Shown: piece after piece, positions 49,144-60,998 of the stretch
How the letters are laid out: each line of letters opens with the position of its first letter
Position numbering within the stretch: position 1 is the first letter of the stretch
DNA from: Thermothielavioides terrestris NRRL 8126
Lineage: Eukaryota; Ascomycota; Sordariomycetes; Sordariales; Chaetomiaceae
DNA: 64,000 nucleotides
Reading direction: 5' to 3'
Assembly: GCF_000226115.1 (NCBI RefSeq)
Contig: NC_016458.1
Span: forward strand, 8,537,501-8,601,500
Translations under genes and position numbers: made by a program
The notes under the pieces: model-generated
What the model was told of the DNA's origin: nothing
Database searches by the model: none
What the model saw: the letters and a program-made list of their open reading frames with translations, nothing else

Positions 49144-50496
49144 TTAAACCCTCACAGGCCCGGGCCCCCCCTTCCCCCCTAGCGCGGCAACCGGCACCAC
49201 CGCCAGACTCACCCCGCCCCATCCATTTCCGTCATAGGTATCGCCGCCCACAACCAGCAGCTTCTCCAGCCCCTTCCCAAACACGCCCAGCGCGCGGCTG
49301 TACGCCGCCGGCTGCCCGACGTCGACCTGCTCCCACGCGTCCTCGTCGCCGCCGCGCTTGTTAACGTACACGGGGCTGTGGTCGGCGTCGGACACGACGA
49401 TGGTGCCCTGCGGCCCGCCGACGGGCGACCAGACGACGTAGGGCGACGCGTTGGGCGCGAGCTGCGTGCCGTTGGCGAGCGTGACGAGGAGCGGGTGCGG
49501 CTCGGCGGCCGCGAAGGACAGCGGGTCCGCCGCCAGCCGGTACGTCACCGGGTACTGCGCGCCGTGCGAGCTCGAGTTGCCGATCGGCAGCTCGTACGTC
49601 AGCATGTACTTCTTGAGCGGCGCGATGTACGCCACCACCGGCATCCCCGGCCGCGCGAGGTACTCGTCGTACGCGGCGGTCGTGACCGGCGGGGTCCAGT
49701 CGACCAGGTTGGCGCTGCGCTGCTGGGTGAGCTTCTGCCCGTGCAGCGGGTCGCGCTGGTCGGAGTAGTAGGCGATCAGCTCGTGGTTGTAGACGCTGTG
49801 CGCGGTTAGCTGGGTGGAATAATAGTGCCTTGGCTAATTGCCCTCTGTCGGGGTGGTAGGGAGTGGGCGGGACCGACGCGGAAGGACTTACAAGAGGAAC
49901 GGCTCCCACACCGGCGTGGCGCCGTTGGTGGTGTTCGGTGCGCCGCCGGCCGCGATGTGGCTGACGAACTCCCAGGTGCGCGCCCTGTCCGTGCTGGCGT
50001 ACAGGTCGATGCGCGTGCCCTCGGAGCTCCAGCTGTTGCCCGACGCGAGGATGGTGCCCGGCTTGTATTTGCCCATCGGCTCCTGCAGCTCCAGCAGGGC
50101 CGGCTGCGCGCTCATGCCCCAGCCGTTGACCTGGTCCGTGATGTTGGAGATCCACGTCCAGCTGGCGCCGCCGTCCTTGCTCTCGAACACGGGGAAAGGC
50201 TGCTTGGCGCCGCTAGGGAAGGATCCCCCCGCGACGCTCGCCGTGACGAGCAGCGTGCCGTCATGCAGCTCGGCAACGCGCGCATACAAGGCCCGCGTGC
50301 CCTTGGGCGGGTTGTAGATGGTGCGGTTGTGGAAGAAAACATCCGATCCCGGCGGCCCGGGGGGTTCGGGTGGCCCCGGTGGTCCCGGTGGTCCTGGGGG
50401 TCCCGGTGGCCCCGTCGGCTTGGGGGGCGCGCACGCTGCCAAAGCCGCGCCGGCCTGGGCGGCCAGGCACAAGAGGGTGACAAGTCTGGAAGGCAT
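49144..50496 (-). CDS. Secreted BNR/Asp-box beta-propeller glycosidase, GH93-like, with collagen-like N-terminus
   Basis: Two exons (49892-50496, 49144-49795) give 418 residues. A signal peptide (about 1-20) is followed by seven Gly-X-Y triplets (GPP-type, one EPP) at 29-50. The six-bladed propeller then starts with SDVFFHNRTIYNPP. An Asp box (SKDGGASW), WEPFL and YYSDQRDP fit exo-arabinanase (GH93)/sialidase-type families. YLARPGMPVVAYI and PYVVWSPVG are further blades. It would act on plant arabinan or a related glycan outside the cell. The Gly-Pro repeat is encoded by near-perfect GGC/T-CC-type codons. Which family is correct needs a profile search; I lean to GH93. Asp-box is clear in only one or two blades. 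Confidence 0.78.
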
Positions 50497-51853
50497 CGCT
50501 GTGGGTGTCCTGGAGAAAAAGCGGGGGTGTCCCGGGGCAGATGCGCTGATCCTCGACGGTCGGCTTCCATGGTTCAGGCCATGCGATCTGCAACTTATAT
50601 ACACGTGCTGCCGCTGGTCATGGCCTCGCCCGTCGTGTCTTGCCGTCCTCTCCAGCCTTCACGACTGTCCGAGAGCCGAGTGTGCCGATCTCGTTCATGT
50701 GTTTAGCCAACCGTTATCCTCGAGATTCCAGCGGCATCTCAACCCGGGAGGCTGAATTCACCAAGCACATGTCGTTGTGGCATCCTGTGTGGTCCAAGCG
50801 CGCCAATTGGGGTCGTGTCCGACCTGAGGTGCCATCCGGCTGAATCTGTTAAATTAGGCGGCTCTGCACGGCTGCATGAGCGTCGCTGGCCGTAAGTTGA
50901 AACAGGTAAGGCGGCGTAGCAATAGGAGCTGACTACCTGGAGGGTGCTCCCGCTACCGTCCCGGTGCCATTGCCGTGGGACCACTTTATGAGTAATTTAA
51001 GTACCATAGCGCAGCATGAGGGGGGGGGGGGGCGTGGGTGGTCGAAATGTCAAGGCGCCTGTCTCCTTGGTCAGGGATAGTCCCACAGACCAAAATATTT
51101 TTTCCTATATAGAACGTACAGTGACCCCCTCCTTCTAGAAGTAACCTTCAACCTAAGATATTTCCTCTTCCTCTTGAAAATAATCCCTTCTCTTGAAGTT
51201 GCTCTTTCTATACCAAGAGACGTTTTGTTTATTATATTGTGCTTTAAGAGGAGGGTAGAATTCCTCTGGGCGACTCTTATAGCGACGATTTTAGAATATC
51301 GAAGATTCTCCTCCGACTATGTGATCCAATTCGTGCTTCAAGATGGTAGTAGAGACCAAGTTGACCACCCCCCAGGAAGAGGCCAGTACAAAGTTCGGGT
51401 CCGGCCTTGGTCTCTGCAGGCCAGTGCCACGGCGTTCACCACCGGCTGTGTGTGGTAATTCCGACTCCCGGACCCGGCGTCCGGCGCGACGCGCAATTTT
51501 GGCTAGGAGAGATTCGCGTGCCCCAGTCGGTTTCCGAGACCGTGAGAGACCGTGAGGATGAGACGCGAGGGATCTCGGCCGACTAATAGCGGGCAACAGC
51601 GAGATGCGGCCACGTAACCACATGCTCGGCCTCGGGAACTGGTCTTGCGTGTTGCCCCGAAAGACGGTGCGCTGAGGGTTCGCCGGCTGAGACACGGCTT
51701 GCGTCGTGAAACGTATCCTCGTTGACTATCTTCGAACGGACCCCTTCGAAAAGCCCGAGGGCTGCCATACGCACGCCCGTGGTTGTTTGGTTGTTTTCTT
51801 AAGTGTGACAGAGAAAACGTGAGCGAAAAAAGATACAGGAGAAGATATCAAAA
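50497..51853. other. Intergenic, partly AT-rich
   Basis: 1.4 kb. A run of about 14 G lies near 51019, and an AT-rich patch at 51090-51330 differs from the surroundings. No ORF can be supported in it. Confidence 0.45.
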
Positions 51854-52758
51854 ATGCAGCTGGCTCTCGTCCTCTCACCCGCGCTCGCCGATGCGGCGTC
51901 GATGCTACAACGACATTCCCTGCAGAGGAAGGATGCGGAAGTGGCAACGCTTTGCGGCCAGTACAGCTCCTGGTCCGGCGACGGATACAATGCCAACAAC
52001 AACAACTGGGGCGAGGACTCCGCCACTTCCGGGTCGCAGTGCACCTACGTCGACAGCAGCTCCAGCTCGGGCGTCGCCTGGCACACGACGTGGACATGGG
52101 AAGGGGGGTCGGGTGATGTCAAGAGCTACGCCTACGCAGGCCGAGTCGTCGACAGAGGGCACACGATATCCTCCATCAGCAGCATGCAGACTCAGGTCTC
52201 GTGGAGTTACAACGACACCGACATCACGGCCACCAACGTCGCATACGACTTCTTCACATCCGAGGACCCAGACCACTCCACCAGCAGCGGCGACTACGAG
52301 TTGATGATATGGTGGGACTCACGCTCGCATTGTGGTTGAACTGTGTTTGACCGAAAGGAGGAGCTAACCAGTCGGCTGCGCATTAAGGCTCGCCAGATAC
52401 GGCGGCGCGACACCTCTCGGCAGCATGAACGACACCGTCACCATCGCCGGTCAGACGTGGGACTTCTACGTTGGCGGCCACAACGGAGAAATGGCGGTTT
52501 ACACCTTCGCCGCTTCCAGTACGATCACCAGCTTCAGCGGCGACGCCAAGGACTTCTTCGACTACGTGACGGAACACCAGGGTTTCCCGGCAAGCACGCA
52601 GCATCTACTCGGTAATAAGAAATCCTCTTCCTGCATGTGCTCTGTGGTCTGGGTGGCTGACCACTGCGGCCGCAGTCTTTCAAGTAGGCTCCGAAGCCAC
52701 CACTGGGGGTCCGACAACCTTCACGGTTTCTCACTTCTCGGCTAGCGTAAGTACTTGA
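51854..52758 (+). CDS. GH12 endoglucanase/xyloglucanase
   Basis: Three exons (51854-52311, 52388-52611, 52676-52758) give 254 residues. The secretion signal is short and the first 35 residues contain basic sites (QRKD), so a propeptide or a missed 5' exon is possible. The catalytic nucleophile E149 is in DYELMIWLARYGG, and the acid/base is E234 in FQVGSEATTGG; WDFYVGG and the TSFSGDAKDFFDYV segment are the usual family blocks. Cleaves beta-1,4-glucan or xyloglucan outside the cell. The GH12 start at CGQYSSWSGDGY is conserved. The last exon ends SHFSASVST, close to the family C-terminus. Confidence 0.88.
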
Positions 52759-53198
52759 AACTACGCAGGCTTGGGTTAAACGGTTCGGTGATGGATGAGC
52801 CTAGTGATCATTGGACTGTCAGCAGGATGCCAGGACAGGAAGACGAGAATGCTATTTCTATATCGCTACCTTCTGTAACACTATGGACCCAAGCAGACGC
52901 ACTTGATATCAGAAAGTTTGAGCATGGATGGGTGTTGTTTTGTATCATGAATCATGAAGATCATGACACCTTGGATGACTAGACGTCGATAGAATGGCCT
53001 CGATGTAGTGCCCGTTGATGCAATTCGTTCGCCGTGATTATAGGCCTTCGTAGACAGGACCCTTGCTCACGGAACGCTCTACCTGCTTGAGGCTTAGCCG
53101 ACTTCCCCGCATTTTCTTTCCTAGAGCCAACTTGTCTACGTGCCGGGAACTTCACTGTTGCACCAGCTCTCTCAGGCTTAAATTTGCAGAGCCCAAAT
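52759..53198. other. Intergenic
   Basis: Short region between GH12 and the kinase-like gene, both on the plus strand. Nothing seen. Confidence 0.4.
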
Positions 53199-54452
53199 AT
53201 GCCGCCATCATCGACATCGTCTTCCCGGGGCGACGACATAGACTCCGAGACCTTCGGCCCGCTGGCGGCCATCCCGGAAGCCTCTCTCGTCAGACTCGCT
53301 TCCAACATCGCCCGCCGAGTGCTGCAAACGCCTAGCAGCTCTGGCGGCAAGCTCGTCCGTCGCATTAGCGGATCCTACAACATCGTCCACGTTCTCGATC
53401 TGGGGGGCGTCAAGCTCGTGGTGCGAGTGCCGGCAACCGGATGGGGCTCGGGCATGACTGCGACGGCGGCACAAGCTTTGAAGTCCCAGGTTGCCACGCT
53501 GCGTCTGATCCGCCGCAGCACATCCATTCCTGTACCTGAAGTCTACGGCTGGGATCCGACAAGCGACAACGAGATTGGAGCTCCGTACGTCTGCATGAGC
53601 TTTCTGCCGGGCAAGAGGGTTTCCGATATCTGGTTCGATGATTCCGGGCCCCTCCCGCGAGATGAACTGCGACGCGCCATCCTTGCAAATCTGGCGAGGA
53701 CGATGGCCCAGTTTTCCGAGTTGAGGTTCGACAAACTCGGCTCAGTCACGGAAGACGAAGCCGGAGCCATAACTATTGGTCCTGTTTTTGACTACCAGGT
53801 GAACGGAGATGGCAGTCTGCGAGTGGAGGCGTCGGGGCCGTACACCTCTGCTTCTGAGTACCTCCGCAGTCGCTTAATGCTGAGAGAAGGCAACGTCTGG
53901 GCCCGGGCCGAGACGAAAGTCATGCACGCTCTCATGCGCTCCTGGCCAGATCTGGACCCAGAAGACGGGTTCGTGCTGTGTCCGCCGGACTTCGACTCCC
54001 AAAACATTCTGGTAGATGAAGCAGGCACCATCACGGGCATCATTGACTGGGATCTGGCCCATACGGTGCCGCGACGCCTAGGATATTGCCGCTACCCAGG
54101 GTGGATCACCCGCGATTGGGACCCCCTCATGTACGGCTGGCCTAAGATGGCGGACTCCGAGGACTCTCCAGAGGCGCTGGCCCAGTACCGGGCATACTAC
54201 AACGACGAGATGGGCAAGGCGCTTGACTGGCAGGGTGACTGGAAGTTCACCGAGAAGTCTCACATCACTGAAGCGGTGTGGATTGCGGCGCTGAACCGTA
54301 TTAATCGGCTGGAAATCTGTCGCAAATTTGTCCAAGTTAGCGTTGGCCCCGGAGTCGATGCGCTAGATGTTCTGTACGATATCGGAGAGAGCCGGTGCAG
54401 CGAGGAGGACTGGGCGGCTCTCGAAGCGTCCTTCAGAACGCTGCTCAACTGA
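53199..54452 (+). CDS. APH-family phosphotransferase (aminoglycoside-kinase-like)
   Basis: Intronless, 417 residues from MPPSSTSSS at 53199. A kinase-like N-lobe starts with KLVRRISGSYNIVHVLDLGGVKLVVRVP, the nucleotide-positioning lysine region. SIPVPEVYGWD and PYVCMSFLPGKRVSDIW are the usual hinge blocks. The catalytic loop reads PPDFDSQNILVDE (the usual His-x-Asp is here F-D; D plus N retained), then TGIIDWDLAH is the metal-binding region. Fungal genomes contain dozens of such genes with unknown small-molecule substrates. A truncated relative lies directly downstream. Confidence 0.85.
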   Translation: MPPSSTSSSRGDDIDSETFGPLAAIPEASLVRLASNIARRVLQTPSSSGGKLVRRISGSYNIVHVLDLGGVKLVVRVPATGWGSGMTATAAQALKSQVATLRLIRRSTSIPVPEVYGWDPTSDNEIGAPYVCMSFLPGKRVSDIWFDDSGPLPRDELRRAILANLARTMAQFSELRFDKLGSVTEDEAGAITIGPVFDYQVNGDGSLRVEASGPYTSASEYLRSRLMLREGNVWARAETKVMHALMRSWPDLDPEDGFVLCPPDFDSQNILVDEAGTITGIIDWDLAHTVPRRLGYCRYPGWITRDWDPLMYGWPKMADSEDSPEALAQYRAYYNDEMGKALDWQGDWKFTEKSHITEAVWIAALNRINRLEICRKFVQVSVGPGVDALDVLYDIGESRCSEEDWAALEASFRTLLN

Positions 54453-54504
54453 TCAGCCAGCGCCCGGGCGTGGAAGCGAAGTGGCTCGAACACCAGGCTT
54501 GAAG

Positions 54505-54790
54505 AGCAGAGTTCTCATGATCCTCGCCTCGGACATTGCCAGACATGTCCTCTATGTCGTGGGTTCAAACGCCGCCTCGTCTCCAAAACAGCCGGCTCTC
54601 CAGCTGGTGATTTGCGCCCTCGCCACAGGCTGGGCCTCCGACCTCACCCCGGTGCGGCACAAAGCCCTGAAATCGCAGGCAGCCACGATGCGTCCTTGTG
54701 CGGTCAGTCTAGCCGGGCGATGGCCCAATTCCTCGACCCTGACGCAGGTGATCAACTTCCCGAGGGGGTCGGGTACAGTGGAAGACCAAG
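54505..54790 (+). pseudogene. Decayed partial copy of the APH-family gene
   Basis: The translated stretch has LASDIARHVL, LQLVICALATGWASDLTP and KALKSQAATM. These align with LASNIARRVL, VKLVVRVPATGWGS and QALKSQVATL of the intact neighbour. After a gap and a frame change it resembles the neighbour's LARTMAQF block (SRAMAQF). The glycine loop region between the first and second stretches is missing and the second half of the protein is absent, including the catalytic loop. A tandem duplicate that has decayed. Confidence 0.7.
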
Positions 54791-55283
54791 AGAGTGGCGG
54801 CGTTTGGGTATGGCGGAAAGCGGCTCCACAGCAAGCGCCTCGATCTGTTCTTCAGAAGCTTCAATCGTGGCAAACATGGGATGTCGGTGGGGAAACGAGG
54901 TGGCAGCAACAAAAACATCCACTCATCACGTACCCCCGCCAAAAAAATCTTCGCGAACGAGCAAGGATTTGCGGCCCCGGATTCTGGGGGCTCGGCTGGA
55001 AAGGACTGCCGCCTCGCAGACAGGGACCCCGTCGATGTTGAATTCATTTTTTTAATGAGGTTGCTTGGCACTGCACAATCTCAGCGGTGGAGACGGCATG
55101 TTCCCCCGCAACGGCGGCGGAGGAGGATTGTGGTTCGAGCAAGCGTGAAAAAAGACTGGCTGGCCGCCATCCTCGTTCGGCGGCCAGTGAGAGAGCCCAC
55201 GTGCGTCAAGACGGCAATACCAGGCGCCAGACCCCGTGCTGCTTTGTTCTTGGACATTTTCACATGCACTAGTAGTAATCACC
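54791..55283. other. Intergenic
   Basis: Unique-looking sequence between the decayed kinase copy and the twin transposon remnants. No supported gene. Confidence 0.4.
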
Positions 55284-55825
55284 TACAGTACAACCCTGGT
55301 TTGTTTGTTAGTTTGGTTCTTCGCCCCACTTTTTGACAGGGCCCTGCAGCCAACCAAAAATCGGCAGTTTTACCCACCTGTTCGGTTCCTGGCTCCCAGG
55401 TCTGGCACTGCATTCCACCAAACCATCAAAAAAGCATCACCATCATCAAAACCATCAAATCCTTCAAAATCGGCCAGGGCAGCCAAATCAGCTAAATCAG
55501 CCATTTGAATGAAGCGGTGGATCGAACGTAACTATCCTACCAGGCCAACCGGCGAGGCATTGAAGGAAGCTATTTTACAGGCGTAGAATGCAGTGCCCTC
55601 TGACTATCTGTTGCGGTTGGTTCATTCTATGCCAAGGCGGCTAGCGTAGGTGATTGAGAATCAGGAAGGTATACGGGGTACTGAGAGTGACCTGTTTCGC
55701 TTCGGTTTTTCTATAGAAGATTAAGTACTGTACAGTTTTTATAATCCATTGTTGATTGGCTTTCAAACCCTTGTTGTAGCCCACCGTAAGTACCAAACTA
55801 ACAAACAAACCAGGGGGGCACTGTA
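55284..55825 (+). mobile_element. Tc1/mariner deletion derivative, copy 1
   Basis: The element is 55286-55823 (538 bp) flanked by TA (55284-55285, 55824-55825). Its outer ends are inverted copies: CAGTACAACCCTGGTTTG at the left and the complement of CAGTGCCCCCCTGGTTTG at the right, followed inside by TTTGTTAG. The plus strand has the degraded C-terminus of a Tc1-type transposase from 55521 (IERNYP ... LKEAILQA), interrupted by stops at 55584-55586 and 55647-55649 and a one-base shift before the end. The catalytic domain is absent. Confidence 0.82.
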
Positions 55826-56367
55826 CACTCCAACCCTTGTTTGTTTGTTAGCTTGGTACTTACGGTGGATCACAACAGGGATGTGAAAGCCAATCAACAT
55901 TGGATTACAAAGACTGTATAGTACTTAATCCTCCATAGAAAAACAGAGGCGAAACAGGTCAATTTCAGTACCCTGTGTACCCCCCCTGATTCTCAATCAC
56001 CTGCGCCAGCTGCCTTGGCATGGAATGAACCAACTGCAACAGATAGTCAGAAGGCACTGCATCCCACGCCTGCAAAATAGCTTCCTTCAATGCCTCGCCA
56101 GTTGGCCGAATAGGATAGTTGCGTTCGATCCATCGCTACCTACCTGGCTTGATCTGGCTGATTTGGCTGATTTGGCTGCCCTGGCCGATTTGGAAGGATT
56201 TGATGGTTTTGATGGTGGTGATGCTTTTTTGATGGTTTGGTTGAATGCTGTGCCAGAGCCAGGAACTGAACTGGTGGGTGAAAAGGCCAATTTTTGGTTG
56301 GCTGCAGGCCCCTGTCAAAAAGTGGGGCGAAGAACCAAACTAACAAACAAACAAGGGTTGGAGTGTA
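55824..56367 (-). mobile_element. Tc1/mariner deletion derivative, copy 2 (inverted)
   Basis: 540 bp (55826-56365), TA on both sides (55824-55825, 56366-56367). About 90% similar to copy 1 by eye, in opposite orientation and sharing the central TA. The minus strand encodes an uninterrupted transposase C-terminal stretch (56129 to stop at 55975), ending VHSMPRQLAQVIENQGGYTG then Y. The first two-thirds of a normal Tc1 transposase is missing, so it is not autonomous. Confidence 0.82.
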
Positions 56368-57674
56368 CTGCAGTTGATGGATCCGAGGGAGGACAGCGTC
56401 AGATGCGTCAAGACTGCCAGACCAGGGCAGACTTCGACGCCACTCGGTCCAGACGGCCAGGTTGTAGGGACTTCAAACCAGGACTTGCGGGGTCAACGGC
56501 GGCAGGGACTCAGCATACACGTGTACGGACAAAATGTAATCCGTATCTAGTGAATAGCAGTCTCGCTTCTGCAGCATTAGCCAGTGCGGACTCCATACGG
56601 CAGTACGGATTATCCAGTCCTCATCCTCGCCATCTGTTGCGGTGGCGAAGCAACGGCTCCCGGTGGCCCAGGCGGGCCAACGAGGCATAGAATAACCCTT
56701 GTTCAAACGATCCTGTTGGTCACAGCTGCCCCCGATAGGGCTTATCTGAGCGCTATCAACAGACAAGTGTTCTGGACGACAAAGACAGACCCATCGTCCT
56801 CATTCGCCACTGCGATACCTCCGTACAACGCGGAGTGTCTTGTTCAGCTTTTGCTTTCCCCAGTCAGCGCTCACAGTAGAGATGCTCCGCCGCGATTCAA
56901 GGGGCAGCGGCAGCAACGTATCCTGCATCCGGACCCGAATCGAGCGTTTGGGCAAACCAAGTGTTTCATCTCAAGTTGTACTGTGGTATTGATTCGCCCT
57001 TTTGGGCTTGCCATCTCCGGCTCGGCTTGGATTCCTTCTTGCAGCAATCCCGGGGCCGCTCATTGGTGATCCAATGCATTCTGACCCCTGTCAGATCCCT
57101 GCTTATCGCGTATCAGAGATCCCACCATCCCCGATTCGGCGGCATCAGAGGGCGGTGAGGCGGCGTGCATTGCGAAAATTTTGAGATCGGGCAAAGAAAA
57201 GTTTTCGGTGCCGCCTTCCTTATCCCCCTCCATTTCCTATCCCAAGTGGGTCCCCGCACCTTCTGAAGGCTGTGCCCGCCAAATCTTTTTTTAAATATCT
57301 GCCAGGCTCACCACCCTGGGTTTTCCTCTTCTCTTCTGTTCCCTCAGGTCTCCCTCCTCCCTCTCCTTTCTTTTCCGGTTGTTTGTTCCCCTTCGAGGGC
57401 ACTCTCCGCTCAGTCTTTTTCTTGGGCCAACATAGAGTAGGCATTTCGACCCTCCATCGAAATCCCTACGGGCTCGCCAGGACTCGCATCTGTCCGCTCG
57501 CAAATAAGCAGGATACCCGATAGACAGCGCGCAACGGTCTCGCATTTTCCGGATAGACGGCAGGATTAGATTCCCTGTTCTTCGATTCGCGCGACGTTCA
57601 TAGACTTACCGTCTGCTGTTCTTTCTCGACACGAACATCTTTGAGGTTTCGATTTACCACGAAAATCGCCCATA
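56368..57674. promoter_or_regulatory. eEF3 upstream region
   Basis: 1.3 kb. The last 400 bp (about 57220-57660) are pyrimidine-rich (CT blocks), as often found upstream of strongly expressed fungal genes. No gene-like ORF was found. Confidence 0.5.
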
Positions 57675-60600
57675 ATGCCTGCCGCCACTTCTCAGGTCGC
57701 CGCCGAGAACGCCAAGAGCGTCAAGGTTCTCGACGAGCTGATGCAGAAGCTCACCATCTCCAAGGAAGCCGATGCCATCAAGGAATCCACTACTGCCATC
57801 GCTTCCTTCATCAATGGCCGCATCGAGGACCTCGATACCCCCACCAGGTAAGAGAGCGCCCCGCTCACACAAAAAAAAAAAAAAAATTGGAGAACTGGGG
57901 CTGACATGTGACGCCCATTGCCAGGACCGTGGAGGCTCTTAAGAAACAGCTCGCCAACAAGAAGGATGCCACTGTCCGCGAGAAGGCCCTTCTCGCGATC
58001 CAGGCCATCGCTCAGCACTCCGAGGTTTCCGCCCATGTCGAGCCCTACCTCGTCGCCTTGCTCCCCAGCGTCCTGGCTGGCGCTGGTGACAAGATCACGG
58101 CCGTCAAAAACGCCGCCATCGCGGCTGCGCTGGCCATCGCCGAGGCGGTCAACCCCAACGCCGTCAAGGCCGTTCTTCCTCCCCTCATTGACTCCCTGAG
58201 GAACGCCCAGAAGTGGCCCGAGAAGATGACGGTTCTCGACTTCATCGACACCATCATCCGCACCGCCCCTACCCAGACTGCTCTCCGCGTCCCCGATCTC
58301 ATTCCCGTGGTTTCCGAGGCCATGTGGGACACCAAGAAGGAGGTCAAGGACCGCGCCTACAAGACCATGGAGAAGGTCTGCCAGCTGATCGTCAACCGCG
58401 ATATCGAGCGCTTCATTCCCGAGCTCATCAAGTGTATCGCCAAGCCCGAGAACGTCCCCGAGACGGTCCACCTGCTCGGCGCCACCACCTTCGTCACCGA
58501 GGTCCAGGAGCCCACTCTGGCCCTCATGGTTCCTCTTCTCGACCGTGGTCTCGCCGAGCGTGACACCGCCATCAAGCGCAAGTCGGCCGTCATCGTCGAC
58601 AACATGTGCAAGCTCGTCGACGATCCCAACATCGTCGCTCCTTTCTTGCCTAAGATGATGCCTGGCCTCCAGAAGAACTACGAAAACCTTGCCGATCCCG
58701 AGGCCCGCGAGAAGACCAAGCAGGCTCTCGACACTCTGATCCGCGTCGGCAACGTCGTCGATGGCAAGATTCCCGAGGTGCGCAACCACGGTGACATTGC
58801 CACCATCATGGGCCACCTGAAGGACGTGCTCTCTGGCAAGCATGCTGCTGCCTTCGAGAAGTTCACACCCGTGCTCGAGTACGCCGCTGCCATCGCCGGT
58901 CAGCTGGTCGACGAGAAGGCGACGGACGCTGCCACGTGGGCCGAGAGCGTCAAGCCCTACATCTCCGTTGTGGTTGGAGATGCCGAGTCTCAGGGCGTCA
59001 TCGATGCGCTCCGCAGGCGCGCCATCCCTGGCGCTACTGACGAGGACGAAGTCGAGGATGACGAGGAGGAGGGCGAGGATCTGTGCAACTGCACCTTCTC
59101 GCTCGCCTACGGTGCCAAGATTCTGCTCAACCAGACCAACCTCCGCCTCAAGCGTGGCCAGCGCTACGGTCTGTGCGGCCCCAACGGCTCCGGCAAGTCC
59201 ACCCTGATGCGCGCCATCAACAACGAGCAGGTCGAGGGCTTCCCCAAGCAGAGCGAAGTCAAGACCGTCTTTGTCGAGCACGACCTGGACGCGGCCGATA
59301 CGGAAATGACCACCATTGATTGGACCATGAAGAAGCTTGCCGAGGCCGGCGTCGAGACCACCCAGGAGGATGTCGTCAAGCGCCTGAACGAGTTCGGCTT
59401 CACCGACGAGATGATCAAGAACCAGATCACCTCGCTCTCTGGTGGTTGGAAGATGAAGCTCGCCCTGTGCCGTGCCGTCTTCGAGGCTCCCGATATTCTT
59501 CTTCTGGACGAGCCCACCAACCATCTCGACGTGGTGAACGTGAAGTGGCTCGAGGACTACCTCATCAACTCGCCGTGCACTTCCATCATCGTCTCGCACG
59601 ACAGCGGCTTCCTTGACAACGTGTGCCAGCACATCATCCACTACGAGCGCTTCAAGCTCAAGCGCTACAAGGGCAACCTCAAGGAGTTCGTCCGTCGCGT
59701 GCCTTCGGCCAAGTCGTACTACGAGCTCGGCGCCTCCGAGATGGAGTTCACGTTCCCGGAGCCCGGCTTCCTGGAGGGTGTCAAGACCAAGGCCAAGGCC
59801 ATCTTGCGTGCCAACAAGATGAGCTTCCAGTACCCTGGCACTTCCAAGCCGCAGCTCACCGACATCACCTTCCAGTGCTCGCTCGGCTCGCGTATTGCCG
59901 TCATTGGCCCCAACGGTGCTGGCAAGTCCACGCTGATCAACGTCCTCACCGGCGAGCTCGTTCCCACCAGCGGTGAGATCTACCAGCACGAAAACATCCG
60001 TATCGCCTACATCAAGCAGCACGCGTTCGCCCACATCGATAACCACCTGGACAAGACCCCGTCCGAGTACATCCAGTGGCGTTTCCAGACCGGCGAGGAT
60101 CGCGAGACCATGGACCGCGCCAACAAGATCATCACCGAGGCCGACGAGGAGGCCATGAACAAGATCTTCAAGGTCGATGGCACTCAGCGCCGCGTCATCG
60201 GCATCCACGGTCGCAGGAAGTTCAAGAACAGCTACGAGTACGAGTGCTCGTTCGTCCTCGGCGAGAACGTCGGCATGAAGAACGAGCGCTGGGTGCCCAT
60301 GATGTCTGCCGACAACGCCTGGTTGCCTCGTAGCGAGCTGCTCCCCTCTCACCAGAAGCTGGTGGCCGAGGTGGATATGAAGGAGGCCCTCGCTTCTGGC
60401 CAGTTCCGCCCCCTGGTCCGCAAGGAGATCGAGGCGCACTGCGCCAACTTCGGTCTGGATGCCGAGCTGGTATCCCACTCCCGCATGCGCGGTCTGTCTG
60501 GTGGCCAGCGTGTCAAGGTTGTTCTTGCCGCTTGCTCGTGGCAGCGTCCTCACCTGATCGTTCTCGATGAGCCTACCAACTACCTCGACCGCGACTCGCT

Positions 60601-60998
60601 TGGTGCATTGTCCAAGGCGCTGAAGAAGTTCGAGGGTGGTGTCATCATCATCACCCACAGCTCCGAGTTCACCAAGGACCTGACCGAGGAAGTCTGGGCT
60701 GTCATGGACGGCAAGATGACGCCCTCTGGTCACAACTGGGTCCAGGGCCAGGGTACCGGGCCCCGGCTGAAGCAGGACGACAACGACGAGGAGGAGAAGT
60801 TCGACGCTATGGGCAACAAGATCGAGGCGACCAAGAAGAAGGCCAAGCTTACGAGCTCTGAGGCGAGGAAGAAGAAGAAGGAGCGTATGGCCCGCCGGAA
60901 GCGCGGTGAGGAGGTACGTCATCCCGTTAACTGCCACATAAATAGGACATCACAGGTGCTAACTGATCATGCAGGTCTTCAGCGACGAGGACGACTGA
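57675..60998 (+). CDS. tef3: Translation elongation factor 3 (eEF3)
   Basis: Three exons (57675-57847, 57925-60913, 60975-60998) give 1061 residues, close to the usual 1045-1060. HEAT repeats occupy the first ~320 residues, then the helical bundle. ABC1 has GPNGSGKST at about 476, [10 protein letters not shown] and [12 protein letters not shown] near 585. ABC2 has GPNGAGKST at about 719, [10 protein letters not shown] and [12 protein letters not shown] near 938; the chromo-like insert lies between Walker A and the signature. The basic C-terminus ([15 protein letters not shown]) ends VFSDEDD. It is an ATPase that helps release E-site tRNA on ribosomes; found in fungi and a few algae. Codon use is strongly biased. 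Start is the ATG with conserved MPAATSQ. Confidence 0.97.

Noticed and set aside
57692..60937. A 1081-codon antisense ORF fully overlapping eEF3
   Set aside because: It mirrors the strong codon bias of eEF3 (few T-A third positions give few antisense stops); its protein is repetitive Leu/Gly/Val without domain signs.
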